Source: Nocardia cerradoensis NBRC 101014 (GTDB lineage Bacteria; Actinomycetota; Actinomycetes; Mycobacteriales; Mycobacteriaceae). Taken from it: a stretch of DNA of 35,220 nt. Below are positions 8,098-15,484 of the stretch, piece after piece; positions within the stretch are counted from its first letter, which is position 1; the number at the start of each line of letters is the position of its first letter. A program made the translations under genes and the position numbers. The stretch lies in contig NZ_BAFW01000229.1 of NCBI RefSeq assembly GCF_000308535.1, positions 1 to 35,220 of the forward strand. Reading direction: 5' to 3'. The notes under the pieces are model-generated. The model was not told the origin of the DNA. It searched no databases and saw only the letters and a program-made list of their open reading frames with translations.

Positions 8098-8391
8098 TCA
8101 GATGTCGTCGAGATCCAGATACCCGTCCTGCAGGGCGCGCGCCAGCAGGGCTGCCTTCGTCGGCGCCGGCCTGCCCGCACCGCGGTACTTCTCCCGGATC
8201 CGGGCGAGGTGAGTGTTGACCGTTCCGGGCGCGATGAACAGCTTGCGGCAGACCTCGCCTTTGGTCTCGCCGAGAATCCACGCGAGCAGTACTTCCACTT
8301 CCCGGGCGCTGAGCTGCGGTCGTGGTTCCGGGGCGGCCGCGAGCGTTGTGCGATGGGTGAGACAGGCCGGAACCGGCGACAATTCGGACAC
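8098..8391 (-). CDS. Receiver-less LuxR-family DNA-binding protein
   Basis: A protein of about 97 residues consisting mainly of a LuxR/NarL helix-turn-helix: LSAREVEVLLAWILGETKG, then TVNTHLARIREKYRGAGRP and a C-terminal RALQDGYLDLDDI. It lacks a receiver domain. I chose the GTG at 8391 because AGGAAG lies 5 bases upstream. An ATG at 8553 would give 151 residues, but the extra codons have much weaker third-position GC bias and would leave only 16 bp to the divergent lipoprotein gene. The HTH shares LARIRxKYxxAGRPxxTKxxLxxRALxDGxL with the response regulator at 5190-5858. It is convergent with the kinase operon, 15 bp from its end, and may compete with or join that regulator at the same sites. 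Confidence 0.78.
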   Translation of the reverse strand: MSELSPVPACLTHRTTLAAAPEPRPQLSAREVEVLLAWILGETKGEVCRKLFIAPGTVNTHLARIREKYRGAGRPAPTKAALLARALQDGYLDLDDI

Positions 8392-8569
8392 GATGTCTTC
8401 CTGTTCTGCAGAAGCCGACGGCGTCGCCGTTCCCCCGGCGACGTGTCCGTGGAACGCTACGCAGTTGCCGGGCCGCCCGGCAGGTTCCAGTTGCTTGACA
8501 CGAAAACTGGGGTCACCGTTCGCTCGGAAAACGAAGGGACTCACCGGGCCCATCCGCCACACTCGACAT

Positions 8570-9232
8570 ATGACCGCCGCCGCGCAACGCTTCGCCGCCA
8601 CGCCCGTCCCGCGCCGACCACTCCGGAGGGCATGGGTGCCGGTGGTCGCCGGCGCAGCTCTGGTCGCGCTGAGCGGCTGCGGAAATGGGACCGAAAACGC
8701 CACCGCCACTACGACTTCCGCCACTACGACTTCCGCCACCTCTGCGGCCGTGTCACCGACGCCGGTCGGCCACACCACGCGCGAAACCGCTCCCGCCACC
8801 ACGAATTCCGGCGCGGCGGACTGCACCACCGACCTCTCGGCGCCGGAGGTTCGCCGGGCCGTAGCGACCCTGCCGCCGTACGACGCCGGTGGCGGTGTCA
8901 GCTGGGCATGGAACGACAACCCGCCCGCATTGCGCGGCACCTACAACCGGTGTTCGACACTGTCGGTCGTGGTGGTGACGGTCCAGGGCGCCACCGCGAG
9001 CTCCCCGGAGCACGCACTGCTGTTCCACCGGGGCGACTACGTCGGCACCGCGACACCGAAAGCCCAGGCATTCACCACCATCGACACCCGGGCCGGTACC
9101 GACGACACCGTCGTGCTGACCTACAAGACGCCGGGCAGCTGCAACGCCTGCCCCGACGGGACCTATACGACGGTGTCGTTCCGTTGGAACGGTTCGGGCG
9201 TGGACACGCAGGGGCGTCCGCCGATCAACTGA
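8570..9232 (+). CDS. LppP/LprE-type lipoprotein
   Basis: A 220-residue exported lipoprotein. A twin-arginine-like basic N region (PRRPLRRAW) precedes a hydrophobic stretch and the lipobox LSGC with acylated Cys37. A Thr/Ser/Ala-rich linker (about 40-80) contains a short repeat. The folded domain (about 82-220) has conserved-looking cysteines, GATASSPEHALLFHRGDYVG, and the ending PGSCNACPDGTYTTVSFRWN, typical of mycobacterial LppP/LprE proteins. The family's function is not known; it lies on the outer face of the membrane or wall. It is divergent from the small LuxR-type gene and may be a target of it. Confidence 0.8.
   Translation: MTAAAQRFAATPVPRRPLRRAWVPVVAGAALVALSGCGNGTENATATTTSATTTSATSAAVSPTPVGHTTRETAPATTNSGAADCTTDLSAPEVRRAVATLPPYDAGGGVSWAWNDNPPALRGTYNRCSTLSVVVVTVQGATASSPEHALLFHRGDYVGTATPKAQAFTTIDTRAGTDDTVVLTYKTPGSCNACPDGTYTTVSFRWNGSGVDTQGRPPIN
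8705..8734 (+). repeat. 15-bp tandem repeat in the lipoprotein linker
   Basis: Two perfect copies of a 15-bp unit (GCCACTACGACTTCC) lie at 8705-8719 and 8720-8734, with the first bases of a third copy following. In frame they encode repeats of a Thr-rich pentapeptide in the linker behind the lipidated cysteine. The unit is a multiple of three, so copy-number change would alter linker length without shifting the frame. Confidence 0.8.
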
Positions 9233-9248
9233 TCGTCTCCCGAAGCGT

Positions 9249-9761
9249 TCAGACGGCCGAAATCTGGTGCGCCAGATCGAATTTCATGAAGACGTCGGCA
9301 CGATCGTAGGGAATCGGCCGCAGTTCCTCCGGCGGAACGTGCACGAACCCCACCGATTCGTACAGATGCACGGCATCGGCCAGACGCCCGTTGCTCGCCA
9401 GGAACAGCGAGGTCGCGCCGGACGCGCGGGCGTGGTCGATGGCCGCGTTCAGCAGCAGGCGGCCGATCCCCGCGCCCCGGGCCCGCGGCGCGACCGCCAT
9501 TTTCGAGATCTCGAAAACACCCGGATCCTCCGCGACGAGCGCGACGCACCCGACGCGGTCGGCACCGTCGCGTGCGATCAGCACCTGCCCGCCGTCGGCC
9601 ACGATCCGCTGCGGGTTGTCCAGGGTGGCGAGGTCGGCCGGTTCGACGCCGAACAGAGCGGTGATCCATTCCAGATTGAGTTCTTTGAAGGCGGCGGCGT
9701 CGGCCGGCCCGGACATCGGTTCGACGAGAATCACTTCACCAGGATGCGCGCCGCAACCCAT
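9249..9761 (-). CDS. GNAT-family N-acetyltransferase
   Basis: A 170-residue acetyltransferase of the GNAT fold; the acceptor is unknown. Around residues 85-105 lies the acetyl-CoA pyrophosphate loop in ISKMAVAPRARGAGIGRLLL (R-x-x-G-x-G/A). Later come SLFLASNGRLADAVHLYESVGF and the final strand PYDRADVFMKFDL. The length is normal for the family. The ATG at 9761 is used; a TTG three codons upstream is possible, and a GTG further in (VILVEP) cannot be excluded. It is transcribed away from the LysR gene across a 55-bp space with a dyad, so it may be under LysR control. Confidence 0.82.
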   Translation of the reverse strand: MGCGAHPGEVILVEPMSGPADAAAFKELNLEWITALFGVEPADLATLDNPQRIVADGGQVLIARDGADRVGCVALVAEDPGVFEISKMAVAPRARGAGIGRLLLNAAIDHARASGATSLFLASNGRLADAVHLYESVGFVHVPPEELRPIPYDRADVFMKFDLAHQISAV

Positions 9762-9775
9762 AGCGTCCAATATTC

Positions 9776-9794
9776 GATAGCTCCGATTGATATC
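9776..9794. promoter_or_regulatory. Dyad GATA-N11-TATC between divergent GNAT and lysR genes
   Basis: A perfect 4+4 bp dyad, GATA at 9776-9779 and TATC at 9791-9794, lies midway in the short AT-rich spacer between the two divergent genes. LysR proteins commonly bind an interrupted dyad containing T-N11-A in such spacers and control both directions. The arms are short, so this is suggestive only. Confidence 0.35.
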
Positions 9795-9816
9795 TTGAAC
9801 TTATGGATGGCGGCGT

Positions 9817-10710
9817 ATGGACGGAGTAGAGCTGCGACATCTGCGCTACTTCCTGGCCGTCGCGGAGGAATTGCATTTCGGCCGCGCGGCCGCCCGTCTG
9901 CACATCGCGCAGCCCGCCCTGACCCAGCAGATCCGGCGGCTCGAGACGCTGCTCGGCGCCCGCCTGTTCGATCGCACCTCACGCACCGTGGCCCTCACCC
10001 CCGCCGGCGCCGTACTGCGTGAGCGCGCCGAGGCCCTGCTGGGGCATGCGCACCGCGATCTGGCCGAGGTCTCCCGCATCGGACAGGGCGGGCAGGGGAC
10101 GCTCTATCTGGGTTTCGTGCCGTCGGTACTACCGCTCGAACCGCTGCGCGGGGTGCGCGCGTTCCGCGACCGCTATCCGCTGGTCGAGGTCGACCTGGTC
10201 GAGGGGTTCACCAGCCATCTGATGGAACGGCTCGCCAACGGCGCCCTGGACCTCGCGATCGTGCGCGATCCCGACCCGCAGCCGGGGACCACCACCACAC
10301 CGCTCATGACCGAGCCGTTCGTCGCGGTGGTGCCCGACGACCATCCGCTCGCCGCGCGCGATACCGTCACCGGCGCCGATCTGGTCGACCACCCGATGGT
10401 CTTCTTTCCCCGTGCCGCCGGCTCGCTGGCCCACGACCGGAACCTGGCGCCCCTGCTCCGATCGGGCCGCCGGCCTCGCATCGTGCAGGAGGCCACCAAC
10501 TGGACCATCATTCTCTATCTGGTGGCCGCGGGCCTCGGCATCACGGTCGCGCCGCGCAGCGCGACCTTCACGGCACCGGCCTCGGCGCGCATCATCGCGC
10601 TGACCGAAACCGATTCCGACACAACCATTTACACCGCGCACCGCACCGGCGACGAGCGAGCGCTGGTCCACAATCTGCTCGCCCTGCTGCCCGGCCCGGG
10701 CACGGCGTGA
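9817..10710 (+). CDS. LysR-family transcriptional regulator
   Basis: A 297-residue LysR-type regulator. Residues 5-65 form the winged helix-turn-helix (ELRHLRYFLAVAEELHFGRA, then the QPALTQQIRRLE recognition helix and LFDRTSRTVALTPAG). Residues 92-297 form the periplasmic-binding-like effector domain, starting TLYLGFVPSV. The sequence style (LHFGRAAARLHIAQPALTQQ) is that of the BenM/CatM/CatR subgroup, which often senses aromatic catabolites, but the effector cannot be read from sequence. ATG 9817 is chosen because the family begins with M-(E/D)-L-R-x-L-R-Y-F. It is divergent from the GNAT gene and ends 9 bp from the convergent aldehyde dehydrogenase gene. Confidence 0.9.
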   Translation: MDGVELRHLRYFLAVAEELHFGRAAARLHIAQPALTQQIRRLETLLGARLFDRTSRTVALTPAGAVLRERAEALLGHAHRDLAEVSRIGQGGQGTLYLGFVPSVLPLEPLRGVRAFRDRYPLVEVDLVEGFTSHLMERLANGALDLAIVRDPDPQPGTTTTPLMTEPFVAVVPDDHPLAARDTVTGADLVDHPMVFFPRAAGSLAHDRNLAPLLRSGRRPRIVQEATNWTIILYLVAAGLGITVAPRSATFTAPASARIIALTETDSDTTIYTAHRTGDERALVHNLLALLPGPGTA

Positions 10711-10719
10711 GCGTGACGG

Positions 10720-12255
10720 TCAGGACAGCAGTTTGCGCATGATCTTGTTGCCGAACCCGTAGCGGATGAGACCGTCGAGGCTGCGAATGGTCTTCTCCGA
10801 GTAGGGGTACCAGATGCTTTCCCCCTTGGGCTGCCAGCGGTCGATCAGCACCGGCTGGGCGTGGGTGAAGCCGCGCAGCGCGCCCGGGCCGTTGACCTGG
10901 CCGACACCGCTGTCCTTGCGTCCACCGAAGGGCGCCTCGGGCACCCCGTAGATGACGGCCGCGTCGTTGTGCACGACGGAACCGGTGGTGAGCTGGGCCG
11001 CGATGCGCCGGGCCTTGGCTGCGTCCTTGGTGAACACCGAACCGCTCAGCCCGTATTTGCAGTCGTTGGCCAGCCGGATGGCCTCGTCCTCGTCGCGGAC
11101 CCGCATGATGGCGGTGACCGGACCGAACGTCTCCTCGGTCATCAACTCCATGTCGTGATGCACGCCGACGACCACGGTGGGCTGGAAGTACAGGCCGTCA
11201 CCGGTGTCCGCGGCGCCGCCCACCACGATGTCGGCGCCCTTGGCCTTCGCGTCGTCGATGTGGCGGATCACGATGTCGCGCTGGCGATCCCAGAACAGCG
11301 GGCCCATATCGGTGTCACCGGGACCGTAGGTGACCGCCGCGGCCTTCTCGGTGACCAGCCGGATGAATTCGTCGGCGACGCTGTCGACCACGTAGATGCG
11401 TTCCACGCTCATACAGACCTGGCCGGTGTTGAACATCGACAGATACACCGCACCGGCGGCGGCGCGCTCGAGATCGGCGTCCGCGCAGACGATCATGGCG
11501 TCCTTGCCGCCCAGTTCCAGAGTGCACGGCAGCAACCGCGTCGCACAGGCGGCCGCGATCTTGCGGCCGGTGCCGACGCTGCCGGTGAAGCACACCTTGT
11601 CGATTTCCGAATCGACCAGCGCCGCACCGGTTTCGCCGTCACCGTGCAGTACCTGCACAACATCCTTCGGCACTCCGGCCTCGTGCAGCACCCGCGCCAC
11701 CCATTCCCCCGACCGCGGCGTCACCTCCGACGGTTTGAACACCACGGTGTTGCCGGCGACCAGTGCCTGCACCACTGGATTGAGCGACAGCACGAACGGG
11801 GCGTTCCACGGCGTCACGACACCGACCACGCCGAGCGGCTGATACTGCATGTACAGCTTCTTGAACGGTTTCAGATAGCCGTGCAGCCGCTGCCGATGCG
11901 AGCGCAGATCACGCCGGGCGCGCCCGGTCCAGTAGTTGAGGAAGTCGCAGGCGGGCACGATCTCGACGCCGAGCGCCTCGGCCTCGGGCTTACCGGTCTC
12001 GGTGCGGATGGTCTCGGCGACCTCCGCGCGGCGGGCGACGATCACACCGACGGCGCCGCGCAGGATCTCGGCGCGCTCGGCGATGCTGCGCGCGGCCCAG
12101 GCCGGCTGAGCGGCCCGGGCACGCGCGACCGCGCTCTGCACCTCGGCGGTGGTGTCCACCTCGAGTTCGCCGATGCGCCGGCGATCCACCGGACTGTCCA
12201 GCGCCAGCGTGCGCCGGTCGCCCTCGCTCGTCGGCAGTTGGTGGACGATGGCCAT
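10720..12255 (-). CDS. NAD(P)-dependent aldehyde dehydrogenase
   Basis: A 511-residue aldehyde dehydrogenase oxidising an unknown aldehyde to its acid. It has the Rossmann-type coenzyme domain (VTPWNAPFVLSLNPVVQALVA, then FKPSEVTP, then FTGSVGTG), the general base Glu247 in LELGGKDA and nucleophile Cys281 in NTGQVCMSVERIY. The 34-residue spacing between them is normal. The C-terminal tail (after about residue 465) is longer than in short ALDHs and ends KIMRKLLS, as in some actinobacterial lipid or steroid side-chain ALDHs. ATG 12255 has GAGGGGAAG just upstream. It lies behind a region with several operator-like repeats (12357-12405), which suggests tight induction. Its substrate may come from the neighbouring monooxygenase/alcohol dehydrogenase genes. 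Confidence 0.9.
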   Translation of the reverse strand: MAIVHQLPTSEGDRRTLALDSPVDRRRIGELEVDTTAEVQSAVARARAAQPAWAARSIAERAEILRGAVGVIVARRAEVAETIRTETGKPEAEALGVEIVPACDFLNYWTGRARRDLRSHRQRLHGYLKPFKKLYMQYQPLGVVGVVTPWNAPFVLSLNPVVQALVAGNTVVFKPSEVTPRSGEWVARVLHEAGVPKDVVQVLHGDGETGAALVDSEIDKVCFTGSVGTGRKIAAACATRLLPCTLELGGKDAMIVCADADLERAAAGAVYLSMFNTGQVCMSVERIYVVDSVADEFIRLVTEKAAAVTYGPGDTDMGPLFWDRQRDIVIRHIDDAKAKGADIVVGGAADTGDGLYFQPTVVVGVHHDMELMTEETFGPVTAIMRVRDEDEAIRLANDCKYGLSGSVFTKDAAKARRIAAQLTTGSVVHNDAAVIYGVPEAPFGGRKDSGVGQVNGPGALRGFTHAQPVLIDRWQPKGESIWYPYSEKTIRSLDGLIRYGFGNKIMRKLLS

Positions 12256-12356
12256 GATCTTCCCCTCGGTCGGAACTGGCATTCCAGTGCGATTTCGGTT
12301 GTCACACAAGGGTTGTCGCACCCGAATCGATCGCACGGCGGACGGCCCTCGTGACC

Positions 12357-12405
12357 TGGTAGACAACTTACCAAAACTGTCTACTCTTGGCGAGAACTTG
12401 TTCTA
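12357..12405 (-). promoter_or_regulatory. Cluster of operator-like inverted repeats before the aldehyde dehydrogenase
   Basis: Three inverted repeats lie within 49 bp, about 100-150 bp ahead of the aldehyde dehydrogenase ATG. They are TGGTA-N7-TACCA (12357-12373), GTAGACA-N12-TGTCTAC (12359-12384, perfect 7-bp arms) and AGAAC-TT-GTTCT (12393-12404). The last, read on the minus strand as TAGAACAAGTTCT, matches all but one defined base of the KstR consensus TnnAACnnGTTnnA known from mycobacterial cholesterol regulation. TetR-family regulators typically bind such sites. Which regulator acts here is not known; the TetR gene at 13453-14097 is a candidate. Confidence 0.5.
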
Positions 12406-12443
12406 GATTTCCGCCGGGCAGATCCGCGCGGACCGCTCTCGCG

Positions 12444-13025
12444 CTACCGATAACCGCGCTTCAGCAGGTATTTCGCCCCCGCGCCGAAACCCTCCGGACT
12501 CAGCACGTCGAATCCGAAGGCGTCGGCGAGCCGGTTGGTCGTGTTGAACGCGGCGCACACCGCCAAGGCGTCCTCGACCTGCTGCGGCGACACCCCAGCG
12601 GACAGCACCTTGCGGACATCGTCGGCGGAGATCTCTCCGTCGCGAGTCAGCGTGCCCAGCAGCACCAGTGTCTCGCGCAGGCCCGCACCGATCGGCGCGG
12701 ATTCCGGATCATCGAGCACCGCACGGACTTTCGCGTCGTCGGCATAGGCCTGCCCCGCGGTCGCGCTGTGCGCACCGATGCAGAACGCGGAGGCGTTGAC
12801 CTTCGACACGTACGCCGCCATCAGCTCCCGGTCGGCGACCGACCACTCGGAAGGGCCGCGCATCGCCGCGTGGGTGAACGCCTGCGCTCGCGCGCCGTAG
12901 AAGTCCGGCCGGTAGAACACCAGCTTCGCGGCGTCGGGCAGCGGCTGACCGGAGAACAATCGAACGGCCCTGAACAGCAGCTTGGTTCCGGGCCGATAGC
13001 CGTGGTTCAGGATGTCCGGTCGCAT
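12444..13025 (-). CDS. Carboxymuconolactone decarboxylase/AhpD-like protein
   Basis: A 193-residue protein of the AhpD/CMD-like all-helical fold. The central segment SKVNASAFCIGAHSATAGQA has a Cys-x3-His arrangement as in peroxidase-related CMD proteins, rather than the full Cys-x2-Cys of AhpD. The C-terminal half includes LRETLVLLGTLTRDG and DALAVCAAFNTTNRLADAFGF, also typical of the family. The reaction is unknown; peroxide reduction or a decarboxylase-like role are both possible. The ATG at 13025 overlaps the stop of the next upstream gene (TGATG), so the two CMD-type proteins are made from one message and may form a hetero-oligomer. Confidence 0.8.
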   Translation of the reverse strand: MRPDILNHGYRPGTKLLFRAVRLFSGQPLPDAAKLVFYRPDFYGARAQAFTHAAMRGPSEWSVADRELMAAYVSKVNASAFCIGAHSATAGQAYADDAKVRAVLDDPESAPIGAGLRETLVLLGTLTRDGEISADDVRKVLSAGVSPQQVEDALAVCAAFNTTNRLADAFGFDVLSPEGFGAGAKYLLKRGYR

Positions 13026-13336
13026 CAGGCACACTCCCGGGTCGCTTCGGCGAGCGCGGCGAGTCCCGCGTCGTACTGGCGTGCGGACTGGCCGACCGCG
13101 GCCGCGATCACCAATTCGACGAGTTCGTCCTCGCCGAACCCCGAGGCCCGCGCCGCGGCGAAGTCGGCATCGGTCACCTCGGTCGGGCGAGTCGCGACCT
13201 TGTCGACCAGTTCACGCAGCGGGAGCGGTCCGGCGTTCGCGAAGGCTTGCGCCCGCTGTTCGCGCGGCGTTCTGCCGTCGCCGTCGAGCACCCGATCCAC
13301 CAGATCCCGGAATACCGCGCGCTTGTCCTGCGCCAT
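13025..13336 (-). CDS. Small CMD-like partner protein
   Basis: A 103-residue helical protein. Residues 60-100 (DFAAARASGFGEDELVELVI, then the AAVGQSARQYDAGLAAL segment) resemble the core helix pair of carboxymuconolactone decarboxylase-like proteins, but no cysteine pair is present in the active-site position. It is translated directly before, and overlaps by one base, the Cys-containing protein at 12444-13025. ATG 13336 has GAGGAGG 4-5 bases upstream, a strong ribosome site. I infer a subunit relationship from the coupling and related fold; enzymatic activity on its own is doubtful. Confidence 0.75.
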   Translation of the reverse strand: MAQDKRAVFRDLVDRVLDGDGRTPREQRAQAFANAGPLPLRELVDKVATRPTEVTDADFAAARASGFGEDELVELVIAAAVGQSARQYDAGLAALAEATRECA

Positions 13337-13452
13337 CTCGCCTCCTCACAGCCGGTTCCCGACGCGAGCCGTGACGGCAGGCGCCACGGACACGAATGTA
13401 CCTCCGGAAGCGGGGTCCGCATGCTCCGCCGGCGAAATCGGGCCGCGCCGGA

Positions 13453-14097
13453 TCAGTCCCTCTCGCGGAGCAGGCGGTCGAGCCCCCCGGAGAGAAAGGC
13501 GACCTGATCCTCGTAGAAGGTGGTCAGCACATCGGCGGGCAAAGGGTCGGGGTGGGCGTGCCAGTCCCCCGCGCGGGCGAGCGCCTGCAGAAATCCCATG
13601 AGGGCGATGGCCCAGCGCGATTCCAGGCGTGCGGGATCGGCCTCGGGGAAGGTGCGGCGCAACTGGACGTGCAGATGCTCGCGCAGATTCTCCTCCACCG
13701 CGCGCAGGGCGGGATGGTCGCGCGCCGAGACCTGGGTGACGATTCTGACCCACCGCATACCGCGGGTGCGGTGCCGCAGGAGCAGATCGCGGTAGGGCTC
13801 GGTGACGGCGCGCACCACCTCCTCGGTGGTCGGCGCTTCGTCGCGCGCGGCGAGCCGGTCGGCATTGGCGCGAATGCTGTCGCGCACCGGGCCGCCGAGA
13901 TCCAGCAGCACCGCCGCGATCAGGTCGTCCTTGGTGCCGAAGTGATAGTTGACCGACGCCGGCCCCAGGCCCGCGGCCGCGTTCACCGCGCGCACCGACA
14001 CCGCGTCGACCCCGTGCGCGGCGAACAGACGCTCGGCCGTTTTCACGAGCCGGCCGCGGGTCGCGGTGCCCTGCCGGTTGGGCGCTGGAGCGGACAC
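13453..14097 (-). CDS. TetR-family transcriptional regulator
   Basis: A 214-residue TetR/AcrR repressor. Residues 12-60 hold the helix-turn-helix (RGRLVKTAERLFAAHGVDAV, with the recognition segment GLGPASVNYHFGTKDDLI), and the rest is a helical ligand-binding domain with a WVRIVTQVSARDHPALRAVEE stretch. The GTG start at 14097 follows GGAGGTGATC (14109-14100), a 10-base match to the anti-Shine-Dalgarno tail of 16S rRNA, with a 7-base spacer. The gene is divergent from the flavoenzyme gene at 14297 and heads a minus-strand run with the two CMD proteins and the aldehyde dehydrogenase. It probably controls one or both flanking groups. Confidence 0.87.
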   Translation of the reverse strand: MSAPAPNRQGTATRGRLVKTAERLFAAHGVDAVSVRAVNAAAGLGPASVNYHFGTKDDLIAAVLLDLGGPVRDSIRANADRLAARDEAPTTEEVVRAVTEPYRDLLLRHRTRGMRWVRIVTQVSARDHPALRAVEENLREHLHVQLRRTFPEADPARLESRWAIALMGFLQALARAGDWHAHPDPLPADVLTTFYEDQVAFLSGGLDRLLRERD

Positions 14098-14114
14098 GGG
14101 ATCACCTCCATACT

Positions 14115-14128
14115 GGTTCGATCGATCC
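14115..14128. promoter_or_regulatory. Operator candidate between tetR and the flavoenzyme gene
   Basis: GGTTCGATCGATCC is a 14-bp near-palindrome with one mismatched pair (TCGATCGA core perfect). It lies immediately upstream of the ribosome site of the TetR gene in the 199-bp divergent spacer. A second dyad in the same spacer, GATCA-AC-TGATC, lies at 14223-14234, about 60 bp before the flavoenzyme start. Both positions suit repression of both directions by the TetR protein. Confidence 0.4.
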
Positions 14129-14296
14129 GATCTGCCGGGAAACCTTATCTCATACGCACAGGGAAAGCATTGGCGTGCAGGAATTCTCGAGCCGTCTCGA
14201 TCACCGAGACCGGAACCTTTTCGATCAACTGATCCATGTTAAGCAGGACACAGCGCGGTGAAGCAGATCACAGACGCGCCGTTCGAAGGAGACTCC

Positions 14297-15480
14297 GTGC
14301 ACCCGTCCGAATCCTTACGATTCGGGGCCTTCCTCGCCCCGTACCATCCACTGAACGCCGACCCCGCCCTGCAGTTGCGGCGCGATATCGATCTGATGGA
14401 ACACCTCGACCACCTCGGATTCGACGAGGCATGGATGGGTGAGCACCATTCGACGGGTGCCGAAATCGTGCCCGCGCCCGACGTTTTCATCGCCGCCGCG
14501 GCCGAACGGACGCAGCGGCTGCGCTTCGGCACCGGCGTGGTGTCACTGCCCTACCACCACCCGCTGGTCACCGTCGACCGCATCACCCAGCTCGATCTGC
14601 AGACCCGGGGGCGGCTGATCTTCGGCACCGGGCCGGGCAAGATCCCGCTCGACGCGCACATGATGGGCATCGACCCCTCCGACCAGCGCCGGCGCCAGGG
14701 CGAGGCGCTCGAGGCGATCCTGGCGCTGCTGCGCGGCGACGTGGTGAACATGTCCACCGATTGGTTCACCCTGCGCGACGCTCGCGCCCAGCTACCCACC
14801 TACGACCCGGCCGGGATCGAGATCGCCACGGCCTCCACCGTCTCCCCCAACGGCTCGGTGCTCGCCGGCACCCACGGCTTGTCACTGCTGTCGCTCGCCG
14901 CCAGCTCCCCGGCGGGTTTCGATGTGCTGGACCGCAATTGGGGAATCTACGACAAGGTGTGCGCGGAGCACGGTCACAGCGCGGACCGATCGCGGTGGCG
15001 GCTGGTCAATCCGATGTTCCTCGCCGAAACCCGGGCCGACGCCGAGCGCGCCGTCGCCCGCCGGATCGGATCGATGGCGGCCTATGTGAACCGCCAGACC
15101 GGACAGCGACCCGAGTGGGCCGAATCCGGTAGGGGAATCATCGACCACTGGCGCAACGACAGCCTCGGCGAATTCGGCCAGGCCGTATCGGGACACCGGA
15201 CGAGGCGATCGCGCAGATCGACCGGCTCCTCGACAAGACCGGAGGCTTCGGCACCCTGCTGATCCTGCATGTCGACATGGCCGACTGGGAGGACACCAAA
15301 CGCAGCTACGAACTGTTCGCCTCGGAGGTGATCCCGCATTTCCGGCGGCGCAACCTCGGCCGCGAGGCGAGTCTGCAGTACGCCGAGGATCACCGCGACC
15401 GCCTCATCGGCGGACTGGTCACCGCGATCACCAAGGCCCACACCGACTACTACGGCGAATCCGCCGCGACAGGAGCGTGA
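14297..15480 (+). pseudogene. Limonene-monooxygenase-like flavin oxidoreductase, frameshifted
   Basis: A luciferase-like (LLM) flavin-dependent monooxygenase related to limonene 1,2-monooxygenase LimB. It has an FGAFLAPYHP start, GFDEAWMGEHHSTGAEIV, LRFGTGVVSLPYHHPLVT and LQTRGRLIFGTGPGKIP. GTG 14297 is preferred because AAGGAG lies 5 bases upstream. Near 15184-15190 the frame breaks. The first frame ends at 15262 after 321 codons with an Arg/Ser-rich nonsense tail, while the family motif IGTPDEAIAQIDRLLDKTGG and about 90 further residues continue in the next frame to 15480. Restoring one base (GTG ATC instead of GTATC) gives an uninterrupted protein of about 394 residues, the normal length. 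Either the gene is freshly inactivated or the base is a sequencing error. Confidence 0.82.
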
Positions 15481-15484
15481 ATCG

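Noticed and set aside
8495..8500. Perfect TTGACA in the spacer before the lipoprotein gene
   Set aside because: No acceptable -10 box occurs 16-18 bp downstream (GTTCGC, TTCGCT). It could be part of an ECF or unrelated sequence.
8392..8553. Longer version of the small LuxR-type protein starting at ATG 8553
   Set aside because: The extra 54 codons have about 64% GC at third positions, far below the neighbours. They lack a ribosome site and would leave 16 bp for two divergent promoters.
9223..9234. GATCAACTGATC dyad at the end of the lipoprotein gene, repeated exactly at 14223-14234
   Set aside because: A shared 12-13-mer is expected by chance in a window of this size. The first copy overlaps the stop codon of a coding frame, so I do not claim a common regulator.
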